DNA of 64,000 bases from Comamonadaceae bacterium (GTDB lineage: Bacteria > Pseudomonadota > Gammaproteobacteria > Burkholderiales > Burkholderiaceae_C), in assembly GCA_009996515.1 (NCBI GenBank), contig JAACZV010000002.1:184118-248117 (forward strand), written 5' to 3'. Position numbers and translations under genes: made by a program. The notes beneath the pieces were generated by a model that was given only the letters and a program-made list of their open reading frames with translations, was not told the origin of the DNA and searched no databases. Each line of letters begins with the position of its first letter. Within the stretch, counting starts at the first letter, position 1. This document shows positions 6,541 through 14,207 of the stretch, in pieces.

Positions 6541-6897
6541 TCAGGTCGGCTCGAACAGCGGGATCAGATGGGGCCGGCCGGCCACGCGCGTCAGCAGCCG
6601 GCGCGGTTGGTGGCGCGTGCCGCCCCAGGTGGCGCGGGCGATGGCGGCCCGGGCGGCGTCCAGCAGCGCGCTCAGCAGCGGACGCTCGCCGCGGCATTGC
6701 GAACGCGGAATGACCAGGGCCAGGTCCAGGCTGCGCGGCTCGGCGCCGGCCACTTCCAGCTGGGCGTGGACGACCAGCGTCAGCGGCGTGCTCAGGGCCA
6801 CGTCCAGGTCGGCGGCGACATGCTGGTCATCGGTGACCGGCAGCAGCGGCGCGCACGAGGCCGCGGCAGGCGGAGCGGGGACGACTTCTTTCGGCAT
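6541..6897 (-). CDS. Hypothetical protein, weakly supported
   Basis: 118 residues from the start at 6897, where GAGG lies about 9 nt upstream; an ATG at 6906 is also in frame. The N-terminus is Pro/Ala-rich, then LDVALSTPLTLVVHAQLEVAG and ALLDAARAAIARATWGG suggest a small alpha/beta domain. I recognise no family. GC at third codon positions fits a real gene, but overlapping frames on the other strand are also open, so coding status is moderate. It lies after the 77-bp repeat array in the direction of tamB transcription. Confidence 0.5.
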   Translation of the reverse strand: MPKEVVPAPPAAASCAPLLPVTDDQHVAADLDVALSTPLTLVVHAQLEVAGAEPRSLDLALVIPRSQCRGERPLLSALLDAARAAIARATWGGTRHQPRRLLTRVAGRPHLIPLFEPT

Positions 6898-7003
6898 GGC
6901 CCGCATCCTCGGCCCCGGATGTGACAGGACTTGTGGGGCGGGTCGCGCCGGGGCTGTAGGACGGGGCCGGGTCGTCGCGGGGCGGGCGCTGTCTTCGGGC
7001 GTT

Positions 7004-7234
7004 GCTCATGCCACGGGCCTTGCAGGGCCCGTGGCCTTCGATGGGCGTCGCAGAGTCCGCAGGGACTCGGCTCGGTGCCCGCTCATGCCTGCCGCCTTGC
7101 AGGGCGGCCGGCCTTCACAACGCGTCGGACAGCGCGCAGGCGCTGTCCTCGGTCGTTGCTCATGCCACCCGGCTTGCAAGCCGGGTGGCCTTCGATGGCC
7201 GTCGCCGAGTCCGCAGGCACTCGGCTCGGTGCCA
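7004..7234. repeat. Three 77-bp tandem units, each with two hairpins, behind tamB
   Basis: Units start with GCTCATGCC at 7004, 7081 and 7158, exactly 77 bp apart; a truncated fourth unit is visible at about 6983-7003. Each unit has hairpin 1 with conserved loop TTGCA and changing but paired arms (ACGGGCC/GGGCCCGT, GCCGCC/GGGCGGC, ACCCGGC/AGCCGGGT), the block GGCCTTC, then hairpin 2 with conserved loop GCA (GAGTCC/GGACTC, GACAGCGC/GGCGCTGTC, GAGT-CC/GG-ACTC), then CTCGG. On the minus strand each unit also holds a 26-codon frame with ATG and TGA in ATGA overlap: 7083-7163 (MSNDRGQRLRAVRR...) and 7006-7086 (MSGHRAESLRTLRR...); the tamB-proximal frame at 7160-7240 begins CTG instead of ATG. The array starts at the tamB stop codon. 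Confidence 0.9.
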
Positions 7235-7236
7235 TC

Positions 7237-10200
7237 TCAGTCCCATTTCCATTGCCAGATGAGGTCGAGGGCGTTGTCGTCGCCGCCCTGGGCCCGTAGC
7301 GTGAAGCGCTGGGCGATGCGGTAGATGAGCTGCCACGAGCCCGTCGTTGCGTTCAGGCTGCGCTCGTAGCCCACGTACCAGCGCCTTGAGAGCTGCTTGC
7401 CCAGGCGCACGATGGTGGCGCGCGTGTCGCCGTCGCTCTGCGCCAGCGAGAGCTCGTCCAGGCCCAGGTTGCGCAGCACCTTGCCCGTGGGCCCCTCGCC
7501 CTCGCCGCTGAGCAGGGCCAGCGCGGCGCGCTGCAGCAGCGCCGTGTCGGTGCGGCCCAGGCCGTCGGGCCCGCGGCCCAGCAGCAGCCAGGAGAGCTTG
7601 TCGGTGTCGCTCATGTCGGGCTCGGAATACAGCGTCACGCGCGGCGCCAGCGCCGTGCCGGCGACCAGCACGCCCACGCGCACGTCCAGGTTGGGCCGCA
7701 CGGCCAGCAGGTCCAGCGCCGGGTTGTCGTAGGCGCCGTTGAAGCGGATGTCGCCGCGCTCGATGTCCAGCTTCTGCCCATAGGCGGCGTACTGGCCGCC
7801 GTCGGCGGCGAGCTTGCCGGTCATGCGCAGCGGGCCGTTGTTCTGGCTGAGCTGGAGCTGGCCGCGCAGCGTGGTGCTCAGGCCGCGGCCGCGCACCTTG
7901 AAGTCGGGGCCGAAGTCCAGCGCGACGTTGACGCTGCTGTTGCGCACGGCCTTGGGAGCCGGCGGCGCCGTGGGTGCGCCGTCGCTGGGGGTGCGCGGGC
8001 CGCGCACCACGGTCACGTCGTCGGCCAGGGCCGGTGCGTCGCTGCGGCTGAAGTCGAACAGGCCCTCGTCGGCGCGCAGCTTGCCGTCGATCCTGAGCCC
8101 CTTGGCGTCCAGATCCAGCATGGCCTCGCCGCTGGCGACGACGCGGCGGTCCACACGCGACAGCAGGCGCAGCTTGTCGGCCGTCAGCCGGATGCGCGCG
8201 CTGGGCTGGGCGCCCAGCTCGGCGCTGCCGCTGGCGCGCAGCCAGCCGTCGCCGCCGCGGGCTTCCAGCTTGGAGAGTTCGGCATGCTGGCCCTTCAGGT
8301 CCAGCGCGAAGCGGCCCTCGGTCACGTCCACGCCGTACAGCAGATGGCGCAGCGCGAGGTTCTCGCCCTCGGCGCGGCCGGTCAGGTCCGGCGCGCCCAG
8401 GCGGCCGGCGAACAGCAAGGTGGCGTTGGCCCGCCCGCCCAGGCGCCAGCCGGCCGGCACCCAGCTGCCCCAGGTGCCCAGGTCGGCCACGTTGGCCTGC
8501 AGCACGCCCTCCAGGGGCGTGGAGGCATCGGGCCACAGCTGGGTCGGTCGCAGCGCCAGCGCGCCGCCGAAGCTGCCCAGCTCCTTGCCGGCAATGCCCT
8601 GGGCGAGGCGCCAGACGCCGTCCTGCACGTTGAGCGCCAGGCGCAGGTCGGTCAGGCCCAGCGCGCGCTGCCCGAACTCGTCGGTCACGCGCAGGTCGCC
8701 GCCCTGGCGCTCGATGAGCAGCTCGGCCGTCAGCCGCTCGTTCAGCAGCAGGCTGGCATGGCCGGTCATGCGCAGGTCGCCGCTCCAGCCGAAGTCGGGC
8801 TGCCAGCGCGCCAGCAGCGGCGCCACGGCCAGGTCCTCGAGCTGCAGCTCGGCGCGGGCCTCGGGGCGCTGGCCGCCCGTCCAGCTCAGCGCCTGCCAGC
8901 GCACGAAGGCCCCGCCCAACTCGGCGCGGCCCGGCTCGGCCTGCAGGCTCGGGCCGTCGCTGCGCCAGCGCAGGCCGATGTCGCTGGCCGCCAGCAGCGC
9001 CGGCGTGCCGGGGCGCAGCGGGCCGATGGCGATGCGGGCGATGCGGCCGGCCCAGTCCTGGCCGTCCCAGCGGCCGCGGGCCTGGAGCTGGGCGTCCAGC
9101 GCCAGGTCTTGCGACTCGCGCGGGATCTTGCCGTTGAGCTGGGCCTTGAGCTCGTGTGCGCTGCGCCGGCCCTGCAGGTCCAGCTTGAGGCTGGCGAGCT
9201 GAGCCTGGGGGTGGCGCAGCTGGCCGAGGTCCAGCGTCAGCGCGAGCGGGCCGTCGCCGTCGGCGCCGGGCAGCGGCAGCTCCCAGCGCGCCCGGGCGCT
9301 GGCGATGGTGAGGCCCTGGGCGCGCGCCGAGGCCAGCGCCAGCCGGCCGCTGCCGCCGGCCTGCCAGCCCTTGGCGCCGCGGGCGAGCTGGAAGCTGCCG
9401 TCCGCGTCGGCCTGGCCGGCGATGGCGGGCTGGCCGATCAGGGCCAGCAGCGGGTTCAGCTCGGCCAGCGCGCCGGCCTTCAGCGTGGCGGTGCCGGAGA
9501 CGGCATCGGGCCGGGCCTGGGCGGCGGCCTGCACGCGGCTGCCGCCCAGGCGCAGGTCGGCGTCGAAGGCTGCGGCGTCGCCCGCGCGCTCGCGCTTCAG
9601 CATGGCATGGCCGTCCAGGGCCAGGCCGGCGAACTGACCCGGCAACAACCGGGCGTCGACGCTGCCGGCCAGCGTGGCCAGCGTCCTACCGCGCAGGTTG
9701 GCGTCGGCATCGGCGTTCAGTCGGGTCGGGCCGGGCAGGCGGGCCCAGGCCGAGCCCGGCGCGCCGCGCCACAGCAGGTGCGGGTCGAACTGGCGCACCT
9801 GGGCCTTGATCTGCGCGCTGCCGGCCGTGTCGACGCGGCCGCTGGCCTGCAGCGTCGCGTCGCCGCTGGTGAGCCTTGCCTCGTCGATGCGCCACTGGCT
9901 GCCCTCGCCCTGCACCTGGGCCTTGACGCGCAGCGGCCGGCCCTCCAGCGTGCCGCCCAGGTCCAGCCGGGCGCTGAGCGGGCCGGCCTGGCTGCCGGCG
10001 AGGTGGATGGGGCCGTCCAGCCGGGCCGGCGTGGCGCGGCCGTCCAGCGCCTCGGGCCGCAGGCCCTGCACGCGGGCATCGAGCTGCCAGCGGCCAGCGG
10101 CCTCATGCTGCCCCTGGCCCTGCACGCGGGCGCCGCCGGGCAGCTCCGCGTCCAGCGCCGTGAGGCGCAGGCTGGTGGGTTGGTCGGGCCGGCCGGCCAG

Positions 10201-11127
10201 CGCCAGCACCAGGCGCTTGACGGGCAGGGCGCCCTGGTCCCAGCGGCCGGCGCTGCCGTTGCGCAGCTCGGCCTGCAGCGTGGCCTCGGCGTCGCGGGCC
10301 GGCGCGTTCAGACGCGCGCTGCCGCTCAGCGCGGTGCGCGGCAGGCCGGGCATCAGGGCGGCGAGGTCCAGTTGTTCGGCCTGCAGGTTCAGCGCGTTGA
10401 CGGGCCAGGGGGCGAAGGGCTGGATCTCGCCGTCGGCCTTCAGTGTCTGGTGCGCGGCTTCCAGCTGGGCCCTGGCCTTGAGCCGGGCCAGCGGGCCGCT
10501 GACGGTGGCGATGGCCGCCCAGGGCAGCTCGGTGGCCTCGGCCTGCGCCACGCGCAGCGTCGCATCGGTCTGCAGCGGCGCGGCGCTGGCGATGCGGGCG
10601 TCGCCGGCCAGCGTCAGGTGCTGCCAGCGCGCGGCCTTGAGCTGGAGCTGGTGGATGCCGCGGCGCGGCAGGTCCAGGCTGGCCGCCAGACCCAGCAGCG
10701 GGGCCTGCTCGGCCGACCAGCTCAGGCGGCCGACGCGCAGGCTGGCGATGTGCACACCCAGCGGCAGGCTCAGGTCGGGCGGCGCGGCCAGCGGCGTGTC
10801 GCTGGCCTGGCTGCGGATGTTGATCTCGTCCACGGCCAGCTCGCGCGCCAGCAGCAGGCCGTCGCTCGCGCTGAGGCCCAGGCCCTTCCAGCGCAGGCCG
10901 CGCAACTCGGCCTCGCCGCCGGCCCAGGTCAGCAGCAGGCGGCGGGCGCTGAAGTCGCCCATCAGCGAGCCCTCGGGCGCCTCGACCTGCACGCCGGGCA
11001 GGTGGGCCAGCAGCCAGGCGCCGCCGGCCGGGCGGTGCAGCAGCCAGGCGACGAAGCCGGCCCCCAGCACCAGCACCAGGGCCAGCACGATCAGTCCGGC
11101 GCGCAGCATGCGCAGGCTGCGCCTCAC
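7237..11127 (-). CDS. tamB: Translocation and assembly module inner-membrane protein TamB
   Basis: About 1296 residues, an AsmA/DUF490-type protein that spans the periplasm from an N-terminal inner-membrane anchor to TamA in the outer membrane and helps transport phospholipid and assemble autotransporters. Visible: one N-terminal hydrophobic helix (LIVLALVLVLGAGFVAWLL, about 12-30), a long stretch of repeated amphipathic beta-strands, and the DUF490 C-terminal domain with ALDFGPDFKVRGRGLSTTLRG and the final GYERSLNATTGSWQLIYRIA. The start at 11127 is a GTG overlapping the tamA stop (GTGA), giving MRRSLRMLRAGL; the ATG at 11109 is an alternative. The last residues WQWKWD abut the 77-bp repeat array. 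Confidence 0.93.
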   Translation of the reverse strand: MRRSLRMLRAGLIVLALVLVLGAGFVAWLLHRPAGGAWLLAHLPGVQVEAPEGSLMGDFSARRLLLTWAGGEAELRGLRWKGLGLSASDGLLLARELAVDEINIRSQASDTPLAAPPDLSLPLGVHIASLRVGRLSWSAEQAPLLGLAASLDLPRRGIHQLQLKAARWQHLTLAGDARIASAAPLQTDATLRVAQAEATELPWAAIATVSGPLARLKARAQLEAAHQTLKADGEIQPFAPWPVNALNLQAEQLDLAALMPGLPRTALSGSARLNAPARDAEATLQAELRNGSAGRWDQGALPVKRLVLALAGRPDQPTSLRLTALDAELPGGARVQGQGQHEAAGRWQLDARVQGLRPEALDGRATPARLDGPIHLAGSQAGPLSARLDLGGTLEGRPLRVKAQVQGEGSQWRIDEARLTSGDATLQASGRVDTAGSAQIKAQVRQFDPHLLWRGAPGSAWARLPGPTRLNADADANLRGRTLATLAGSVDARLLPGQFAGLALDGHAMLKRERAGDAAAFDADLRLGGSRVQAAAQARPDAVSGTATLKAGALAELNPLLALIGQPAIAGQADADGSFQLARGAKGWQAGGSGRLALASARAQGLTIASARARWELPLPGADGDGPLALTLDLGQLRHPQAQLASLKLDLQGRRSAHELKAQLNGKIPRESQDLALDAQLQARGRWDGQDWAGRIARIAIGPLRPGTPALLAASDIGLRWRSDGPSLQAEPGRAELGGAFVRWQALSWTGGQRPEARAELQLEDLAVAPLLARWQPDFGWSGDLRMTGHASLLLNERLTAELLIERQGGDLRVTDEFGQRALGLTDLRLALNVQDGVWRLAQGIAGKELGSFGGALALRPTQLWPDASTPLEGVLQANVADLGTWGSWVPAGWRLGGRANATLLFAGRLGAPDLTGRAEGENLALRHLLYGVDVTEGRFALDLKGQHAELSKLEARGGDGWLRASGSAELGAQPSARIRLTADKLRLLSRVDRRVVASGEAMLDLDAKGLRIDGKLRADEGLFDFSRSDAPALADDVTVVRGPRTPSDGAPTAPPAPKAVRNSSVNVALDFGPDFKVRGRGLSTTLRGQLQLSQNNGPLRMTGKLAADGGQYAAYGQKLDIERGDIRFNGAYDNPALDLLAVRPNLDVRVGVLVAGTALAPRVTLYSEPDMSDTDKLSWLLLGRGPDGLGRTDTALLQRAALALLSGEGEGPTGKVLRNLGLDELSLAQSDGDTRATIVRLGKQLSRRWYVGYERSLNATTGSWQLIYRIAQRFTLRAQGGDDNALDLIWQWKWD

Positions 11128-12956
11128 AGGGCGATCCCCACGCTGAAGTGCAGCCGCCACTTGCCGGTCTCCTGCGCGCGGGCCAGGTCCACGCGCAGCG
11201 GGCCCACCGGGCTGCGCCAGCGCACGCCGGCGCCATAGCCGACCACCGCGCGGTAGTCGGTCCAGCGCGACGCGGAGTTGCCGGCGTCGATGAAAAGCGC
11301 GCCCCACAGGCTGGGCATGCTCATCGTGAACGGCCGCGCCACCTCCAGGCTGCCGGTGGCCAGCACGCGGCCGCCCACGGTCAGGCCCATGCGCTGCACG
11401 CCCAGGCTGCGGTAGGCGTAGCCGCGCACGGACTCGTCGCCACCGGCCAGGAACAGCAGCTTCTCGGGCACGCCCACGCGATCATGCGCGACGACCTGCG
11501 CCACCTCGGCGCGCGCCGAGCCGTACCAGCTGGCGCCCAGCGGCTTGTAGACGCCCAGCTTGAGCTGCATGCGGCCGAAGGGGCCGCTGTCCTCCGTGCC
11601 GCCGCCCTTCGCGTAGCCCAGGCCCACCAGGGCCAGGGCCTGGTGGCCGTCGGTGGGCAGCAGCGTGCTGTCCAGGCGGCGGCGTATCCACTGCTGGTTG
11701 ACGGAGAGGGCGAGGTTGGTGTTGACCTGGCCGCCGGTGGTCTCGCGGGCGCGCAGCAGCTCCACATAGCTCAGCCGCTCGTCGTTCGTGGCCTCGTAGA
11801 GGCGGCCCAGGCGCAGGCCCAGGTTCTGCGCGACGGTGTCGCCGCTGCGGTCCTGCTCGAACTGCAGCGACGCGAGATTGCGCTTCAGGTCGGGCTGGGG
11901 GTGGGAACTCAGCTCCAGCTCCAGGCCGCGCAGGTCGCGGCTGAGCTGCAGCTTGGAGCGGGCCCGCAACGACAGGCCGAACGGACGCCGGTGCAGATGC
12001 TCCACGCTGATGCTCTGGCCGTTGTTGGTGTGGTAGCCCACCGCCACGGTGGCCTGCTGCAGCGAGGACTCCGTCAGCGTGACCAGCACGGGGCTGGTGC
12101 CGTCGGCTTCCACGGTCTCGGGCTGCAGCTGCACGCGCACGGCGTCGAACAGCTGCGTCTTGGCCAGGCGTTCCTGGAACTCGGCCAGCTTCTGCTCGGT
12201 GTAGGGGGCGCCGCGCTCGAAGTCGGCCAGGCGGGCCACGGAGTCGTGGCTCTGGCGCTGCAGGCCCTCGATGCGCAGCTCGCCGAGCTTCGCGCGGTTG
12301 CCGCTGGCCATCACCAGGTGCAGCTCGGCGCTCTGGTTCTCGGGGTCCACGCGCGCGTTGGTCTCGGCCCAGCGCGCCTGCGGGAAGCCACCGGCGCGCG
12401 CGCGCACCAGCAGCTCGCTCTTGCCGCTGCCCCATTGCGATTGCGTGAAGGCCTTGCCCTCGGGCAGCGGCCAGGCGCGGCGCAGCGCCTCGCGCAGCGC
12501 GCGGGCGCCGTCGTTGGCGTCGTCGGCCAGGCCCTCCTGGAACTCCAGCACGACGCTGGCCACGCGCGTGCGCGGCCCCGGTTTCACCGTCAACCGCAGC
12601 CGCGAGGCGTCCGCGGCGTCGCGCTCGACGTTGGCCACGGCGTTGAAATAGCCCTCGGTCTCCAGCAGCGCCTGGGCCTGAGCCGGCGCGGCCGCGGCGA
12701 GGCGGGCCAGCTCGCCGCGGCTGAGCGCCGCCTCGCTGGCGCGGTAGCGCGCGATGTCCAGGTGCTGGTCCAGCAGCTGGCGCAGCTCGCCGTTGCCGCT
12801 TTCGCCGTCCACCGCGATGACCAGGCTGTAGACGGCCGGGGCATCGGCCGCCACGTCGGGCGCCGGCGGCGGGGGCGGGGAGGCGTCGGAAGTCGGGGAG
12901 GTGGCGCAGCCGGCCAGCAGCGCCGCGGACAGCAGCAGCGCGATCAGTCGGATCAT
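11124..12956 (-). CDS. tamA: Outer-membrane translocation and assembly module protein TamA
   Basis: 610 residues of the Omp85/BamA superfamily. After the N-terminus come POTRA-like repeats (about 45-290, including LLETEGYFNAVANVERDA and RLAKTQLFDAVRVQLQ), then a C-terminal 16-strand barrel with the superfamily signature GGDESVRGYAYRSLG (about 500-515) and a closing strand WRLHFSVGIAL. The N-terminus is unusual: MIRLIALLLSAALLAGCATSP contains a lipobox (LLAGC), so the protein may be lipidated, like TamL of Bacteroidota, rather than carrying a simple signal peptide. It precedes tamB with a 4-bp overlap. Confidence 0.93.
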   Translation of the reverse strand: MIRLIALLLSAALLAGCATSPTSDASPPPPPAPDVAADAPAVYSLVIAVDGESGNGELRQLLDQHLDIARYRASEAALSRGELARLAAAAPAQAQALLETEGYFNAVANVERDAADASRLRLTVKPGPRTRVASVVLEFQEGLADDANDGARALREALRRAWPLPEGKAFTQSQWGSGKSELLVRARAGGFPQARWAETNARVDPENQSAELHLVMASGNRAKLGELRIEGLQRQSHDSVARLADFERGAPYTEQKLAEFQERLAKTQLFDAVRVQLQPETVEADGTSPVLVTLTESSLQQATVAVGYHTNNGQSISVEHLHRRPFGLSLRARSKLQLSRDLRGLELELSSHPQPDLKRNLASLQFEQDRSGDTVAQNLGLRLGRLYEATNDERLSYVELLRARETTGGQVNTNLALSVNQQWIRRRLDSTLLPTDGHQALALVGLGYAKGGGTEDSGPFGRMQLKLGVYKPLGASWYGSARAEVAQVVAHDRVGVPEKLLFLAGGDESVRGYAYRSLGVQRMGLTVGGRVLATGSLEVARPFTMSMPSLWGALFIDAGNSASRWTDYRAVVGYGAGVRWRSPVGPLRVDLARAQETGKWRLHFSVGIAL

Positions 12957-12968
12957 GGGGCCGTTACC

Positions 12969-14159
12969 TCATTTGCTGAGCAGGCGCATCGCGCCCTCCA
13001 GGCCGGAGAGGGTCAGCGGGAACATGCGCTGCTGCATCAGCTGCTGGATCAGCGCGATGCTCTGGCGGTATTGCCACACACCCTGAGGCTCGGGGTTGAT
13101 CCAGGCGTACTTGGGGAAGGCGTGCGTGAGGCGCTGCAGCCATTCGGCGCCGGCCTCGTCGTTGTTGTACTCGACGCTGCCGCCGACCTGCAGGATCTCG
13201 TAGGGGCTCATCGTCGCGTCGCCGACGAAGATCAGCTTGTAGTCGCGGTTGTACTTGCGGATCAGGTCGAAGGTGCTGAGCTTCTCGGCGAAGCGGCGCC
13301 GGTTGTTCTTCCAGACGAAGTCGTAGACGCAGTTGTGGAAGTAATAGAACTCCAGGTGCTTGAACTCGCTCTTGCAGGCGGAGAACAGCTCCTCGACGCG
13401 GTGGATGTGCTCGTCCATCGTGCCGCCCACGTCCATCAGCAGCAGCACCTTGACCTTGTTGTGGCGCTCGGGCTGCATGCGGATGTCCAGCAAGCCGGCG
13501 TTGGCGGCCGTGCCGTGGATGGTGCCGTCCAGGTCCAGCTCCAGCTCCGAGCCCTCGCGCGCGAAGCGGCGCAGCCGCCGCAGCGCGACCTTGATGTTGC
13601 GCGTGCCCAGCTCCAGCGTGTCGTCGTAGTCGCGGTAGGCGCGCTGCTCCCAGACCTTGACGGCGCTCTTGCCCCCGCCCTTGCCGCCTATGCGTATGCC
13701 CTGCGGGTTGTAGCCCCCGTTGCCGAAGGGGCTGGTGCCGCCGGTGCCTATCCAGCGGTTGCCGCCCTCGTGGCGCTCTTTCTGCTCCTCGAAGCGCTTC
13801 TTCAGCGTCTGCATCAGCTCGTCCCAGCCCATCTTCTCGATGGCGGCCTTCTGCTCGGGCGTCAGCTCCAGCTCCAGGGTCTTCCTCAGCCATTCCAGCG
13901 GCACCTCGGCCGTGAAGTCGGTCAGCATCTCCACGCCCTTGAAGTAGGCGGAGAAGGCGCGGTCGAACTTGTCGTACTGGGTCTCGTCCTTGACCAGGCT
14001 GGCGCGGGCCAGGTGGTAGAAGTCGTCGATGCTGGCCACGCCGCCGTTGTCGGGGCCGCCGATGACTCCGGCCTGCAGCGCCTCGAGCAGCGTCAGGTAC
14101 TCGGGCACCGTCACCTTGAGCTTGGCGGCGCGCAGCGTGTAGAAGAACTGGATCAGCAT
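12969..14159 (-). CDS. VWA domain protein (CoxE/YehP-like), likely MoxR partner
   Basis: 396 residues. The N-terminal half (about 1-130) is helical; a Gly-rich linker (GGTSPFGNGGYNPQG, about 138-155) leads to a von Willebrand A-type domain starting VKVLLLMDVGGTMDEH (about 232-247). The metal-binding MIDAS motif normally reads D-x-S-x-S; here it is D-V-G-G-T, so metal binding is doubtful. Later conserved pieces are YYFHNCVYDFVW and LIFVGDATMSPYEI. Such proteins work with MoxR-family ATPases as chaperone-like remodelers; one is encoded 3 kb upstream on the same strand. Target unknown. Confidence 0.85.
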   Translation of the reverse strand: MLIQFFYTLRAAKLKVTVPEYLTLLEALQAGVIGGPDNGGVASIDDFYHLARASLVKDETQYDKFDRAFSAYFKGVEMLTDFTAEVPLEWLRKTLELELTPEQKAAIEKMGWDELMQTLKKRFEEQKERHEGGNRWIGTGGTSPFGNGGYNPQGIRIGGKGGGKSAVKVWEQRAYRDYDDTLELGTRNIKVALRRLRRFAREGSELELDLDGTIHGTAANAGLLDIRMQPERHNKVKVLLLMDVGGTMDEHIHRVEELFSACKSEFKHLEFYYFHNCVYDFVWKNNRRRFAEKLSTFDLIRKYNRDYKLIFVGDATMSPYEILQVGGSVEYNNDEAGAEWLQRLTHAFPKYAWINPEPQGVWQYRQSIALIQQLMQQRMFPLTLSGLEGAMRLLSK

Positions 14160-14207
14160 GGCGTGCCGATTATGGAAGGCCGGCGGCGGCCGGCCTGTGT
14201 GCAGGGG

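Noticed and set aside
7004..7234. CRISPR array
   Set aside because: Units are 77 bp with hairpins and no unique spacers; repeat-spacer alternation is absent.
8284..11238. Long plus-strand frame opposite tamB
   Set aside because: Ala/Gln/Arg-rich antisense shadow; tamB is clear on the minus strand.
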